From: Flaccisagitta enflata
Lineage: Eukaryota; Chaetognatha; Sagittoidea; Aphragmophora
Length of the DNA: 64,000 nucleotides
Assembly (NCBI GenBank): GCA_965153355.1
Contig: OZ231126.1
Coordinates: forward strand, 8,370,001-8,434,000
Reading direction: 5' to 3'
Below, piece after piece: positions 38,500-50,600 of this stretch. Positions within the stretch are counted from its first letter, which is position 1. The number at the start of each line of letters is the position of its first letter. The translations under genes were made by a program, and so were the position numbers. The notes below the pieces were generated by a model, which was not told the origin of the DNA, did not search any database, and saw nothing but the letters and a program-made list of their open reading frames with translations.

Positions 38500-41460
38500 A
38501 CAGTACGAGTATCGAAGAACTGTATAACTCTGGGGAAGCCATATCTGCCAAACGGCTAGGATTCATACGTAATCAAATTTTTTACCACATAATGCACCTA
38601 TAGGTCTACTATGTTGTTTAAGGTTTTGGAGCCATTCCAACAAATTAATTTTTTTTAAGTCAAAAAATTTTTTTTTCAGTTTTTTGCTGATTTTGACCAC
38701 AAAAATTACACTAAAAAAAAAATCTCTCATATGTAAATTAGTTAGACTCATTTACACAAATTTCATTTGTTGGGGATTTTCCACAATTTTGAAGCTATAC
38801 TAAAACCCAAAAAACACAAAAGTGGAATATTTCCTAGGTTTTCAATAAAATCGCCTGATTTTTGGCGTGGTAGTAGTTTAGGACTCACTAATAAGTGTGC
38901 AAAATTTCAGTTCTTAAAATGGAGTTTTGATACAGTTATGAAATTTTGAGTTCACAAAAAGCAGTGTAGACAATTTTTCATCAAGATTTTTTTTTTCAAA
39001 TAAAAAATTCTGTCAATTGTCATATTTTGATATAATTAATAAATTAAAAGTCTCAAAAATTTGATAATCTATAAGAAAAAAAATTTTTCTCAAAATTGCA
39101 AAAATGACCCATTTTCAGGTTAATAAAAATCGCTCCTGTCATCCGATCATCTTCATTTTTGGTGGAGCACCTGTTATCTACCCTAACTTCATTTAAAATT
39201 TATTCACTGCAACATCGGCTGCAGAGATATTGACGTTCGTTATTTGTCAGAGCAAAATCAGCAAAATTTGCATTTTTTTAGCCATTTTTGAGCTTGTATA
39301 AAATTTTATTTTTTTCTAGATATCTTCTTTTGCTGAAGTTAATCAAGTTTACATTATATTCATATTCCAGAACACATTTGTCATGAAGCCGTTTTAGTTA
39401 TGATGGTCCAAAGTTTTAAAAAACACCAATTTTTTAACAAAATTTTAAAGAAAATTTTCAAAAAATTGAAAAAAAGTTGTCTTCAGGGTTTTGGATCTGG
39501 GCGAATTAGATATTTTCCAATTGTTTTGACCCCCCCTTTGTAGACCATTTTTTGAAAATTTTTCGTCAATTTTTTACCCACTGATTTGGTGGAAAAATTG
39601 GTGTTTTTTGAAACTTTGGACCATCATAACTCTAAAACGGCTTCACTGACAAATGTGAAATTCTGGAATACAAATATATGCTTATATTTGAGTAACTTCA
39701 GCAAAAAAGAAAGTATCTGAAAGAAAAAATAAAATTTTATGCAAGCTCAAAAATGGCCAAAATGCAAATTTTGCTGATTTTGCTCTGACAAAGTAACTTT
39801 GAATGTCAATATCTCCGCAGGCGTTACTCGCAGTTAGCTCAAATTTTAGGTGAAGTTAGGGTAGATAACAGATAACAACTCCACCAAAAATGAAGATGAT
39901 CAGATGACAGGAACAGTTTTTATTCAACCTCAAAAAAAAGGTCATTTTTGCAATTTTTGAGAAAAATTTTTTTTTTCTAACAGGGCTAGCTCAAAAAATT
40001 TTTTAGTAACTTTTAATTTGTTATTTAATATATCAAAAAATGATAATTGACAGAATTTTTTATTTGAAAAAAAAAATTTTGATGGAAAATTGTCCTACAC
40101 TGCATTTTGTGAAAAATTCAAAATTTCATAACTGTATCAAAATTTTATTTTAAGAGCTGAAATTTTTCACACTTATTAGTGAGTTCTAAAACTACTACCA
40201 CGCCAAAAATCAGGCGATTTTATTGAAAACCTTAGGAAATATTCCACTTGTGTTTTTTGAGTTTTGGGTGCCATAGCTACAAAAATTGGTGGAAAATCCC
40301 CAGCAAAAAATGAAATTTATGTAAATGTGTCTACATGTGTAAATGTGTCTACATGTGTATACATGTGAGAGATTTTTTTTTAGTGTAATTTTTGTAGTCA
40401 AAATCAGCAAAAAACTGAAAAAAATTTTTTGGACTAAAAAAAATGAATTTGTTGGAATGGCTCCAAAACCTTAAACAACATAGTAGACCTATAGGTGCAT
40501 TATGCAGGGAATGTAAAAAACCCAAAATTTTGAAAAAACCTGAAAAAACCCGGGTTTTTTAAAAAACCCAGGTTTTATCAGGGGTTTTTTCAAACTCCGG
40601 GTTTTTTCAAAAGATGATCGTGTGCTACTGTAAAAACATTCTAAACTGGGATATATTCATGATCAATAAAGTAATCATAAAATAAGGATACTTAATATAA
40701 TATACAAACTTAAGTATGTATAATATTGCTTCATGTGAATTACACAAACACAATTCTTTTTGTTTTATAACCGTTTCTGATTGGGTCAAGTTTTTTACCT
40801 AACGAGTATCTACTACCACCAGCCATATTTTCTTGATCTTACAGAATCAAGGTGTAACTGGAGAAAAACAAAAACAGAATGCCATCATGTAAATAACAAA
40901 CTCAGTGCCAAGTATGTAGCTAATGAATTGCTTAGATCGGAGAATTTCACAGATTGTATTAAGCTAGTAAGATGAGAATTCTTCAGAAACTTCATTAAGT
41001 ATCCCATCAGGTTGAACTAAACATTGAAGTAATTGAGCCACATATGAGTCATGGTTGCCAAAACATTGCTGAGGTCCTGATCCTGAGCAGGAGAAAAGAG
41101 ATATTATCAGTTTGATCTATAAAATGTCAGTATCAGAAATAGTCAATTTATCAATAATTTGCTGATAAATTAATAAGAAATATACAGATTAAAATAGGGA
41201 GAAACTATATTTCATGAAAAAAAATGTTTTTAAGCAGGACACAATCATGAAAATGAACTTTTTTGAAAAAACCCGGGTTTTTTCAAAATTTCTTTGAAAA
41301 AGCCCAATAAAACCCGGTAATAAAACCCGGGTTTTTTCAAGCGGGTTTTATTGCCTTACATTCCCTGGCATTATGTGGTAAAAAATTTGATTATGAATGC
41401 TAGCCATTTGGCAGATATGGCTTCCCCAGAGTTATACCTTTCTTCGATACTCGTACTGTA
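38500..41460. mobile_element. Giant foldback mariner-like element (TA-flanked) carrying a hAT insertion
   Basis: Terminal inverted repeats start CAGTACGAGTATCGAAGAA, flanked by TA on both sides. The two arms are about 1 kb each and mirror one another almost to the centre near 39550 (for example TGGCGTGGTAGTAGTTTAGG against TAAAACTACTACCACGCCA). Removing the 863-bp insertion and its duplication leaves about 2.1 kb. It is non-coding and interrupts a GACCTATCCC 20-bp array whose units flank both ends. Confidence 0.87.
40505..41367. mobile_element. Non-autonomous hAT element with 8-bp target duplication
   Basis: An 863-bp insertion with inverted ends CAGGGAATGTAA and TTACATTCCCTG, flanked by the exact direct repeat GCATTATG (40497-40504 and 41368-41375). 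The empty site can be read in the opposite arm of the host palindrome. Internal AAAACCCGGGTTTTTT motifs repeat near both ends. No transposase is recognised. Confidence 0.93.
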
Positions 41461-41655
41461 TCCGGAGCTCTATCAGACCTGTCCCGAGCTCTATCAGACC
41501 TATCCTCAGCCCTATCAGACCTGTCCCCAGACCTATCCGACCTATCACCAGCTCTGTCAGACCTAACCCCAGCTCCATCAGACCTATTCCCAGACCTCTC
41601 CGACCTATCACCAGCTCTATCAGACCTATCCCTATCTTTATCAGACCTAACTGTA
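41461..41655. repeat. 20-bp minisatellite (CAGACCTATCCCCAGCTCTAT)
   Basis: About ten units; one or two more at 38450-38490 lie on the far side of the giant foldback. Confidence 0.88.
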
Positions 41656-41754
41656 GCTGATAACTTCTGTGAATGAAATGAGTATCATTAATGATAAACG
41701 AAATGAGTTTTCAATTGATATCAAACATTTCTAGTGATTTTTCATTAAAGCGTG

Positions 41755-41817
41755 ACAGACGGACGGACGAATGAACGGACAGAGCCTCTTAAAGAGGTGC
41801 TATGGCGCACCTAAAAA
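41755..41817 (+). mobile_element. Stem-loop + CTAAAAA terminus, AGGTGC variant
   Basis: GACGGACGGACG block, then AGGTGCTATGGCGCACCT (41795-41812), a perfect 7-bp stem, then AAAAA. The 5' end is not recognisable. Confidence 0.6.
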
Positions 41818-41927
41818 TCATCATAGCATATCTGAATCATTTTCAGTGATATTTTCTTCTTTTGGCGATTATCAGCTAGAGTGTGACCAACCGACCAACC
41901 GAAAGACAAATCCGTCTCAAGGCCCAA

Positions 41928-42345
41928 ATCCCAGTCTCGAGGCCCAAATCCCAGTCTCGAGGCCCAAATCCCAGTCTCGAGGCCCAAATCCCAGTCTCGA
42001 GGCCCAAATCCCAGTCTCGAGGCCCAAATCCCAGTCTCGAGGCCCAAATCCCAGTCTCGAGGCCCAAATCCCAGTCTCGAGGCTCAAATCCCAGTCTCGA
42101 GGCCCAAATCCCAGTCTCGAGGCCCAAATCCCAGTCTCGAGGCCCAAATCCCAGTCTCGAGGCCCAAATCCCAGTCTCGAGGCCCAAATCCCAGTCTCGA
42201 GGCCCAAATCCCAGTCTCGAGGCCCAAATCCCAGTCTCGAGGCCCAAATCCCAGTCTCGAGGCCCAAATCCCAGTCTCGAGGCCCAAATCCCAGTCTCGA
42301 GGCCCAAATCCCAGTCTCGAGGCCCAAATCCCAGTCTCGAGGCCT
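41928..42345. repeat. 20-bp minisatellite (GAGGCCCAAATCCCAGTCTC, about 21 copies)
   Basis: Almost perfect identity across the array (one T variant near 42084). It is the internal array of a GCGGCCCC-family element that ends at 42415 (GCAGGGCAAGGGTACCGCTG). Confidence 0.95.
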
Positions 42346-42447
42346 AAATTCCACTCATGAGGCCAAAATCTTCAACTTCAAGCACAACCTACTTAGGCAG
42401 GGCAAGGGTACCGCTGCCCATCTAACGCTTTTGCGACTATCACTTTT

Positions 42448-42557
42448 TTGGCGTTTTTTAGCTCCTGTCCAGATGCCCTAATCAGTAGTGACCTTCTCCA
42501 GCACTGCTCCTGCCCACCCGCACGCGACTAGGGTAGCCGTGTATCCGGCCTTGTTTC
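42448..42557 (-). mobile_element. GGCCGGATACACGG family, fragment
   Basis: It matches the first ~110 bp of the copy at 59706 in reverse (CTCCAGCACTGCTCCTGCCC, then GCCGTGTATCCGGCCTTGTT). Confidence 0.7.
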
Positions 42558-42687
42558 CGATTAAAGCCATCTTTATATCTTCAGACACTTGTGAATTGCA
42601 TGTCCTCAGAACTTGCTATTGTAAGTCTCATTATCATAATAGGTTGCAGTGCACAGGAACAGCCAAGTTTGGAAATCATTTCTCGTG

Positions 42688-42818
42688 AAATTCTTAATCT
42701 CTCTCTGAATGCAAAATTTTGCATTTCTAAGAACATGGCCCCTTTCTTATATGTCTTTAAAACAGGGCCATGTTCTTAGAAATGCAAATTTATGCATTCA
42801 GAGACCGATTAAGAATTT
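42688..42818. mobile_element. Short foldback MITE (AAGAACATGGCC), copy 2
   Basis: ATTCTTAATCTCTCTCTGAA..TTTCTAAGAACATGGCCC mirrors GGGCCATGTTCTTAGAAATG..GATTAAGAATT; a 131-bp near-perfect hairpin. Confidence 0.8.
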
Positions 42819-42829
42819 CAAATCTATGA

Positions 42830-43445
42830 AAGGAGGCTAATTTTCTTTTTTTTCTCTTAATTTTTCCAACTGGTTTTGATCACATAAATGATTCTCAATG
42901 CTAATAGATAAATGATTTACACTGAAAATACGATTTCTTTTCAAAAAATTGTGAATTCATCTTAATATTTTTTTTTCTAAAACATGATTGGACCGTAAAA
43001 ACTGCCCCTTCGTGTACACCTTGACATAGGTTCTTTATTTGATTCCAGCAGTTAGTTCTTTGTTTTTTTTTAAGGTTTTTTCATCGCCTACAAAGAAAAT
43101 AACAATGAAACGTTAACAACGGAGTTGATACGGTTCTAATTTATTACTTACGACAAAATAAGTAAAAATAGAAAATACGCAGGAGCAGCAGTTGGGTACA
43201 ACTGCGGAAACTATGTAAAATAGTTAATTGCGCGCATCACATGCAATTAAGCATGCTTCGTTAAAAAATGAAGTATAAATAGTTATCGAGCAACGGTAGA
43301 CAATTAGCGTAGCAAACATTGATGCGATTCAATAAAAGTTTCGCTTTCGCTCTCTCTTCAAGAGCAACCGGTATTCGCCCCAACCGATTTTCGCCTTTGA
43401 TCGCAAGATCGTCTGAACACGTGAAAAGAGTAAAAGGAAGAATCA
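42830..43445. other. Spacer between genes
   Basis: AT-rich; no supported feature. Confidence 0.4.
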
Positions 43446-43450
43446 TTTGG

Positions 43451-44098
43451 AAAAAAGTCGAAGAATACCTTCGGCTTTTTGAAACCTATGGCGGAAATCG
43501 ATTTTTCCCTTATTCTCATAAGTGGTTTGCGAAAGTTGAGCAATTTTGGGGGCCAAATGAGACTACCCATGAAATTCATGGCTAAGAAAGAGCTAAATCT
43601 CCTCTTTCAGATTACACCAAGCAGAAAGTTTTGGAGCTATGATTTTCTAAATCTTTTTTTATTTTTTTGCACTTTTAACATTTTTCCCAAAAATGAAGAA
43701 TTAAGGTATTGAAATCTATTTGAACTTCAAATTGTCCCAGATGATGATTGTGCATGCTGATAGCAAAGTCTCTCACTCTCGTCGAATCTATAAGAGGCTT
43801 TTTGCATCCATCCGTCAGTCCATCCATTGGTTTGTTAATCCATCAGTCTATCCATGGTGATCAAGTCAAAAGTGGAAAAACAAACATTCTCTGTCTGTCT
43901 GTCTGTCTATCCATAGTCTATGCATAGTCTATCCACAGTCTGTCGGTCTATTGTCTGTCCATAGTCTGTCCATAGTCTGTCGGTCTGTCCATAGTCTGTC
44001 GGTCTGTCCATAGTCTGTCGGTCTGTCCATAGTCTGTCGGTCTGTCCATAGTCTGTCAGTCTGTCCATAGTCTGTCAGTCTGTCCATTGTCTCTTTTC

Positions 44099-44141
<43 letters not shown>

Positions 44142-44200
44142 TCCTTTTCTCTCAGCATATACGACTTTTTTCCTTCGGCGATTAGCGCCTTTATTGGTAG
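43451..44200 (+). mobile_element. GTCGAAG-hairpin family, copy 2
   Basis: It begins AAAAAAGTCGAAGAATACCT (stem-loop) and ends CGGCGATTAGCGCC and TTTATTGGTA. It is collinear with copy 1 (13398-13955), but the internal pyrimidine region is expanded into (GTCTGTCGGTCTGTCCATA)n and (CT)n. Confidence 0.78.
44190..44195 (-). promoter_or_regulatory. Candidate polyadenylation signal for the HMG-box gene
   Basis: AATAAA on the minus strand 142 nt past the TAG at 44337. It is part of the conserved end of the GTCGAAG-hairpin element. Confidence 0.35.
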
Positions 44201-44336
44201 ACATAAGTTGTTACAAACTGAATAAAGTGAAAGACCAATTCGGGGTAATATCCTGATTGAGCCAATACACTCCCATGTCGATAACGTCATTTGTCAACTT
44301 TGTTCGAGACTAACCTTTTTGTTTCCTCAGCTGCAA

Positions 44337-44699
44337 CTACGCTGAAATCGGATCTTTTGTTGTCGGAGGTTCGTAAGAAACGTCTTCGCTACACTCGGAC
44401 TTGCCATCTTCTTCATATAATGAAAGACTGCAGATGCTACTAGCGTCCCCGCTGCCGATATCGTCTGGAGCATCGCAAACTGCGGCAGGGGGACGTGCGG
44501 CGACGGATTCGGCTGCAGCAGCAGGAGTCTTCGTCACGGGGGTAGACGCAGCAGTTATGCCAGGACAGAAACCGGCGTGCCTGTAGGGCGTCGGCTGCGC
44601 ATGATGCTGTGGTTGGGGGTGTAGATTCCGTGGCGGCGGTGGGTACAGCAAGTGAGTCGCAGGGGTGAGGCAGTGTGGATGAGACATGGGCGCCGTTAT
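44337..44699 (-). CDS. HMG-box gene, last exon and stop
   Basis: 120 codons plus TAG. Acceptor TTACTTCAG; Pro/His-rich start (HLLYPPPPRNLHPQPQHHAQ), then an acidic segment (SSICSLSLYEEDGKSECSED) ending TKDPISA. Confidence 0.8.
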   Translation of the reverse strand: MTAPMSHPHCLTPATHLLYPPPPRNLHPQPQHHAQPTPYRHAGFCPGITAASTPVTKTPAAAAESVAARPPAAVCDAPDDIGSGDASSICSLSLYEEDGKSECSEDVSYEPPTTKDPISA

Positions 44700-47600
44700 C
44701 TGAAGTAAGAACCCAGAACGTAATGGCTAATCTTAAAAAAAAAAAAGTCGAAGTCAGTCTTCGACTCTTTGACATGGAGAGATATGGAGAGACATGAGGA
44801 AATATGAGGATATATAAAAGACATAAAGAGACATGAAGAGACCTGAGTAAACATGAGGAGACATGAGAGACAAAGAGACATGAAGAGACATAAGAGATAT
44901 ATGAGACACAAGAGACACATAGGAGACATAAGTGACATAAAGGAGACATAGGAAAAATATAGGAGACAAAAGAGACAAAGACAAACAAATGATAAGAGAC
45001 AGAAGAGACATAGGAGACCTAGGATACATGATAAAATAAGAGACATAAGAGATATAAGAGACATATAGGAGACATAAAAGAGACATATAGGAGACATATA
45101 GGAGACATATAGGAGAGAAAAGAGACCAAAGAGATAAGAGACATGAAGAGACATAAAGAGACAAAGAGAAATGAAAAGAAAACCTTGAAAATCGCGTTTT
45201 AAAATTTTCGTGTTTCACTCAGACAGACAGACATTCAGACAGACAGACTAAGGGACACACCCTCTTATAGAAATGCAAGGACGCATCTAAAAAGCTGAGC
45301 ATCTCAACCGCCTGATTGTGGCCTCCTATGAAATTGATAAAATAAGTAAATCTGATAATTTGATGATTTCCTTTCATTTCGCTCCATGCAGAATGCTGTA
45401 CGACAAATATTATTTTAGTGATGATTTTTTCAATCTTTTGATTTTTTATGTTTTTGTATAAAATAAATAATGCATGCCAATACAAGAAAATACAGTTATG
45501 AGCAAGACTGCTCATCTATGAGGGTGTTTTTAATTATTCTAGCTCATTTAGCTCTGTTTTTAGGTGTGACAAAGCACCTCTATAACTGGCTGTGTCCGTT
45601 GGTTGGTCGGTTGGTCGGGTAACGCATTTGTTTGACGATCCACATATCGCACCTTATTGGCCTACTTGGCCTTGTTTTTCTGATTTTCAATAAGATAATT
45701 GATATTTTGATACGTGTTTGAGCATGCAAATACAAACAAATATATCTATGAGTTTAGCTGCTTATCAGTGTGAGTATTTTTAAGTATTCCAGCTCATTTG
45801 GCTTAATTTTTTTATTTCATTTTTAAAAGGATAAATAAATAGTAGGACGGATATTGCACTGTTGTAGTAGTTGATGCATGTATAATAGCTTGTACCTAAA
45901 TGACTAAAAGCAATAAAATCAGAATTCTACAAGTAGTTCTTGTTGTGGGGCTGTCTTGGGCTTCTATTGGCATCAATTTTGGTCTGAAAAATTTGCATCT
46001 TGCTGTCCGCGCCTTACCTTGAATTTTCCTTCAGCCTATGGGAAACCAAAAATTTCAAAGTGCTTAAATCTCTGTTTTGACTGCAGATTTGAAATCTGCA
46101 GAAAAAATTGTTAATTGAAAGTGCTTTCCTTTTTTCAACATTCCTTCGGGATCATAGTCAAAATTCATCTTAAAGATATAAAAAAAAGTAAGTTCGGCGA
46201 TTTCAAATATAAATAAAAGAGTAAGGTAAGTTTTGCAAACTTTGACACTTATTTTGAGCACCTTCTAGTTGGAATATTGAAAAAAAGGAAAGCACTTTCA
46301 ATTAACAATTTTTTCTGCAGATTTCAAATCTGCAGTCAAAACAGAGATTTAAGCACTATGAAATTTTTGGTTTCCCATAGGCTGAAGGAAAATTCAAGGT
46401 AAGGCGCGGACAGCAAGATGCAATTTTTTTCAGACCACAAGTGATGTCATTGGAAGCCCAAGACAATAAGAACTACTTGTGGAGTTCTGATTTTATTGTT
46501 TGTCATTTCAGTACAAGCTAATGTATAATGGTTAAACTTGTCATACTAAATTTGCCATGACCAAGTGTTGTTTAATACACATAAAAATTCACTTTCATTT
46601 TTTCTGTTTTCATTTTTTTTTTCTACATTATGCAACAAGTTTAACCATGAAACAGGATAATTGTTTTGATACATGTTAGAGCATGCAGATATACAAAAAT
46701 ATGTGTGTGAGCATAACTGGCCGTCTGGAGGAGTAACTGAGTATTTTAGCTCATCTACCTCATTTTGCTCAGTTCTTTTCTTATATAATTTTAAGTGCAA
46801 CTAATATATATAATAAATATTGATTTAATCTAACTAATAAAAAAAATTACATAGATTGAAAAATGATCATTGCTTACGACTTTTTTTCCCTGACGGCGAT
46901 AGCCGCCATTACAGGTACAATAACATGAAACGAGTGGATATTACAACAGATACAATCCAGTTGTATGAAAAAAGTTCTTTCTGCCTTAAAAAAAAAGGGA
47001 CATTTGGGAATCAATAATTTTCCTTTGCCCCAAAAGAGATTTAGCTAGTCACTAAAGCGATTTCGAGAACTGACCTGACTCGGCATGGGACCGGGGTAGA
47101 GATGAGCATGGTTTGGATGTGGCATGCTGGCGTGAACTGCCGGAGACGCGTTATAATTGGGAGGAGTCAACATACGACCGGCGCCATAAAGAGCGTTGAA
47201 CGCATTCATGTGAGCTGTCATCATCGGCGGCGGTGGTAGAAAATATGGGTGCTGACAAAATACCAAGAATGGATATGGGCAAAGCAGAGGGACAAGGGTA
47301 AAGCAAATTAAACAAGTTAATGGATGGGTACATCATCGTAGCAACGCTCTCTTGCAAAAAAAAAAAACGTCCAAAATTTTTAAGTTTTATGAAAAAGATC
47401 AGACTTTGAATATACACTACATTTATAAAGAATTTTTAGTTTTTGTTGATGTTTTTTTTAGCATGTTTTTTTTTTTATCAGTTAGGTTTTTTAGTTGCGT
47501 GCTACGCAACTCTACACCCCACTTTGTCCATCCGTTGGTTGGTTGGTCTGTCTGTCAGTCCGTCACATGTTTATTTTTTTATCAATTTTATTTCCTTCAG

Positions 47601-50600
47601 TCATTTTGAGTCATTTGAGAAGATACTAAGTCATTCTAAGATATTTTAAGTCATTCTAAAGCATTGTGTAAGTCTTGCACGCGACTTTTAGGTGTTGGCC
47701 TTATTTTCTCTTTTACTGCCTTTTTGTTTTTTTCCCTCTCTTTATTTCTTTCCCTCTCATACCTTAACCAGTCACTCTCACGTAGAATTTTATATTTATT
47801 CCCACTTAGACTATTAAATATTCTACTCCCTTTTCTTATCTTTTACTTATTTTCATTTCTTTCATTCACCCTTTTTTGAAGATTTATGATTTACTCAATT
47901 TTGAAAATGAATTTTATTACGATATTTTTTGTGTAAAATTTTCCAAAACAAAACCAAACTATTCCTCAAAACTCATTTAATGCTAAAAACGTTTTTGAGT
48001 TTCAGTAGCTAGATCTGCAGTTAGGTACTGGAAGCAGATGCAGAAAGGTAAACTCTACAAATACCTCTCATAAGACCACAGATTATATGCGTTGTAGGCG
48101 AGCATGCTTATTAACAGGTGCACTTTATATCATGCTAAACTCATGTTTTTGAGAAATATTGATCCTGCCTGGTTAGTGCTTTACCTTTTTTATGAAGTTG
48201 AATTTTGAATAAACAAATAAGAGTTTAAAATCTGTAAAAAATTGCCTATTATTTAGTCGCAATTTGTTTTTTAAGCCCATCCGCGGGTTTTTATTTAACC
48301 GACTGAGTTTTGATTGGTGATTTGCCATTAAGTAGGGTCCCACTCATAGGTTTATCGAGTATCTGAAGCCGTTCTTTGAAATTTGTTAATTTTTGGGATA
48401 TCTCGTACTCCCTTTTAGAGGCTTTGTCCGTCGGTCTGTCAGTCCGTGCTGATTGATTAATGGTGCAGCTAAACTCTTTTTGGGAATGTGTAAGAGGTGG
48501 ATGGGGGCTTTATGCCCCTACCCACCTGCCCGCAACGATACCGGGTCATCCACCGGAGTTGTCGGATTATGTTAAGCTTTCACTCTTTGATGCCTGAAGT
48601 CAAATAATTGAAATTTATCTAGTCCTAAAGAGTAAGTATTGACGTGTTTTGTATCAAAATTTCATCCGTTTTGGTCAAGTAATTTGTCTTTAACATGGAT
48701 TTGAAGTAAAACCTCCTGTTTCCCCACTGAGCAGATTTTCCATCAAAATCCAAAGTTTTTCATGTCAACATTTCATTTCATTTTTGAACAATCTGAGCTA
48801 CTTATCTAGATAAGCCTTGAATAATTGATGATTCAAACTAATTAAGTATTTTTCTTTAAATTTATCTTTAGTTCAAGACTAATTTTGTCTCTTTGGAATG
48901 ATTTTGTTAAAAAAATATTAAAAATGAAGGCAACCAGTATTCTTGATTTTCATGAAAAATTTGTCCAATTGGAGAACATCAGCTCTTCCTTCAAATCCAT
49001 ACAACAGACAAACTACTTGACCAAAATGGATGAAATTTTGATACAAAAAACGTCAAAGTATACTCTTTAAGACTAGATCAATTTCAAATCCATGACTGCT
49101 ACCATTTGTGAGTAAAAGCTTAACATTTATCCGACAACTCAGGTGGATGTCCCGGTATTGTGACCCCCGTCAAGAAGCGCGCTTTAAATCTATCAGTCTG
49201 AAAGTTTTGAGACCGCTCTTTGTGACAAAAACCTTGGAAACTAAACAGAATTATACAAAAATCTACATCTGAATTCGGAACACAAATTAAGTACCAGATA
49301 AGAGACAGGGTAGGAGGATTGGATCATTTGCGGTACCATTGGATGATACGCGAAGTGAGGCGCGCTAAGAGGAGCAAATGCGGGCATTCCAACGCCAGCG
49401 GCGGCAGCGGCAGCAGCAGCGGCGGCAGCGGTAGGAGGAGCGGCGTAGAGAGGATGCGGCGGAATGGCAGCAGGGTTGACCAGCATCGGCTTCGGCAGAG
49501 AGTTTGTTGGCCGACTTCCGAGTTGACGCGATTGTTGAGTAGATGATGCGACCTGAAAACAAGAAAAATAGAATAAAATTTGAGTAAAGTGAAAACAAAA
49601 GCTTTTAAAAAACGAACGAGACGATGAAATGGGATGCGAAAACAGCGAAAACAGTCTGTCTTATAATTAAAAATGACGTAGTAGCGTAGAACAACAAATC
49701 TTATGAAGGCATGGATGAGATCGCGAAGAGTAAGGCGACATATAAAGACCTCTAGAGTCTAGAGTGGCGGACGGTGGAACAGTGGCGGTTGTGTACGGGC
49801 GCTTGCAGGAAAGAGGAATAACAAAAGCGCTTAAAGAGGGAAAACAAAAGACTTGAGAATTAGGAAAACGAACGCTCAAAAACACATACACGCTGTATTT
49901 TGTCTAAGATCACTGTTTATAAGAACATCAGCCTCAGATATGGTGAAAAAATAAGAACATATTAAGAACATGCTCAGGCTCAGATTTTAGCAAAAATATG
50001 TTTTACATACGCTTTGATATAATTTTTAAAGAAAACAATCATAAAAAGTTGTACAGAATCCTCCAACCTAAACAATTAGACCAGTTACCTTTATCATTTA
50101 CATAATTTTTAATTCTACAACTTACAAAAACACAATTTTGTATGGACTGAGAATAAAGTACATTTACTTCATTGATTATGAATAGCTAGCAACTATGATA
50201 AAGAATCTTCAATGCAATAAAAATAAGAACAGGTTAAGAACGTTTGAGCCTGAAAATTAGATAAAAAATAAGAACGATGAGCCTCACTTCAAAAAACTGT
50301 GTTCTTATAAAAAATACGGCGTGTACAAGAGGAAGACAAAACAAGGCCGGATACACGGCAATCCAGTCGCGGACGGTTGGGCAGGAGCAGTAATGCGAAA
50401 ACCGCTCGGAATTCAAAAATGTGACGGACGGACGGACGGACCGACCGACCGACCTACCGACACGGCAAGGTGTAGAGTCGCGTGTCCGCTACTAAAAACA
50501 GAAAAGAGGAAACCAAAAATACAGAAAAGGGGGAAAGCAAAAATACAGAAAAGAGGGGAAACGTCCAAAACAAAGGCGCAGAAAAGAGGGAAAACAAAGG

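Larger units (their letters stand above)
44735..46917 (+). mobile_element. GTCGAAG-hairpin family, long copy inside the HMG-gene intron
   Basis: It starts with the stem-loop AAAGTCGAAGTCAGTCTTCG and ends GACGGCGATAGCCGCC. Inside are an AGAGACATAAG minisatellite (44760-45180), a stem-loop ending CTAAAAA at 45296, a second inverted one at 45561-45579, and GAGCATGCAAATACAA units. A separate palindrome sits at 45870-46530. Confidence 0.6.

Noticed and set aside
40781-40975. 64-residue frame inside the hAT element as a transposase remnant
   Set aside because: No hAT transposase motif is recognisable and the element looks non-autonomous; the frame length is not remarkable for its composition.
41771-42481. 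Frame with repeats of PVSRPKSQSRGPNPSLEAQI on the plus strand
   Set aside because: Product of the nearly perfect 20-bp array; both strands are open for the same reason.
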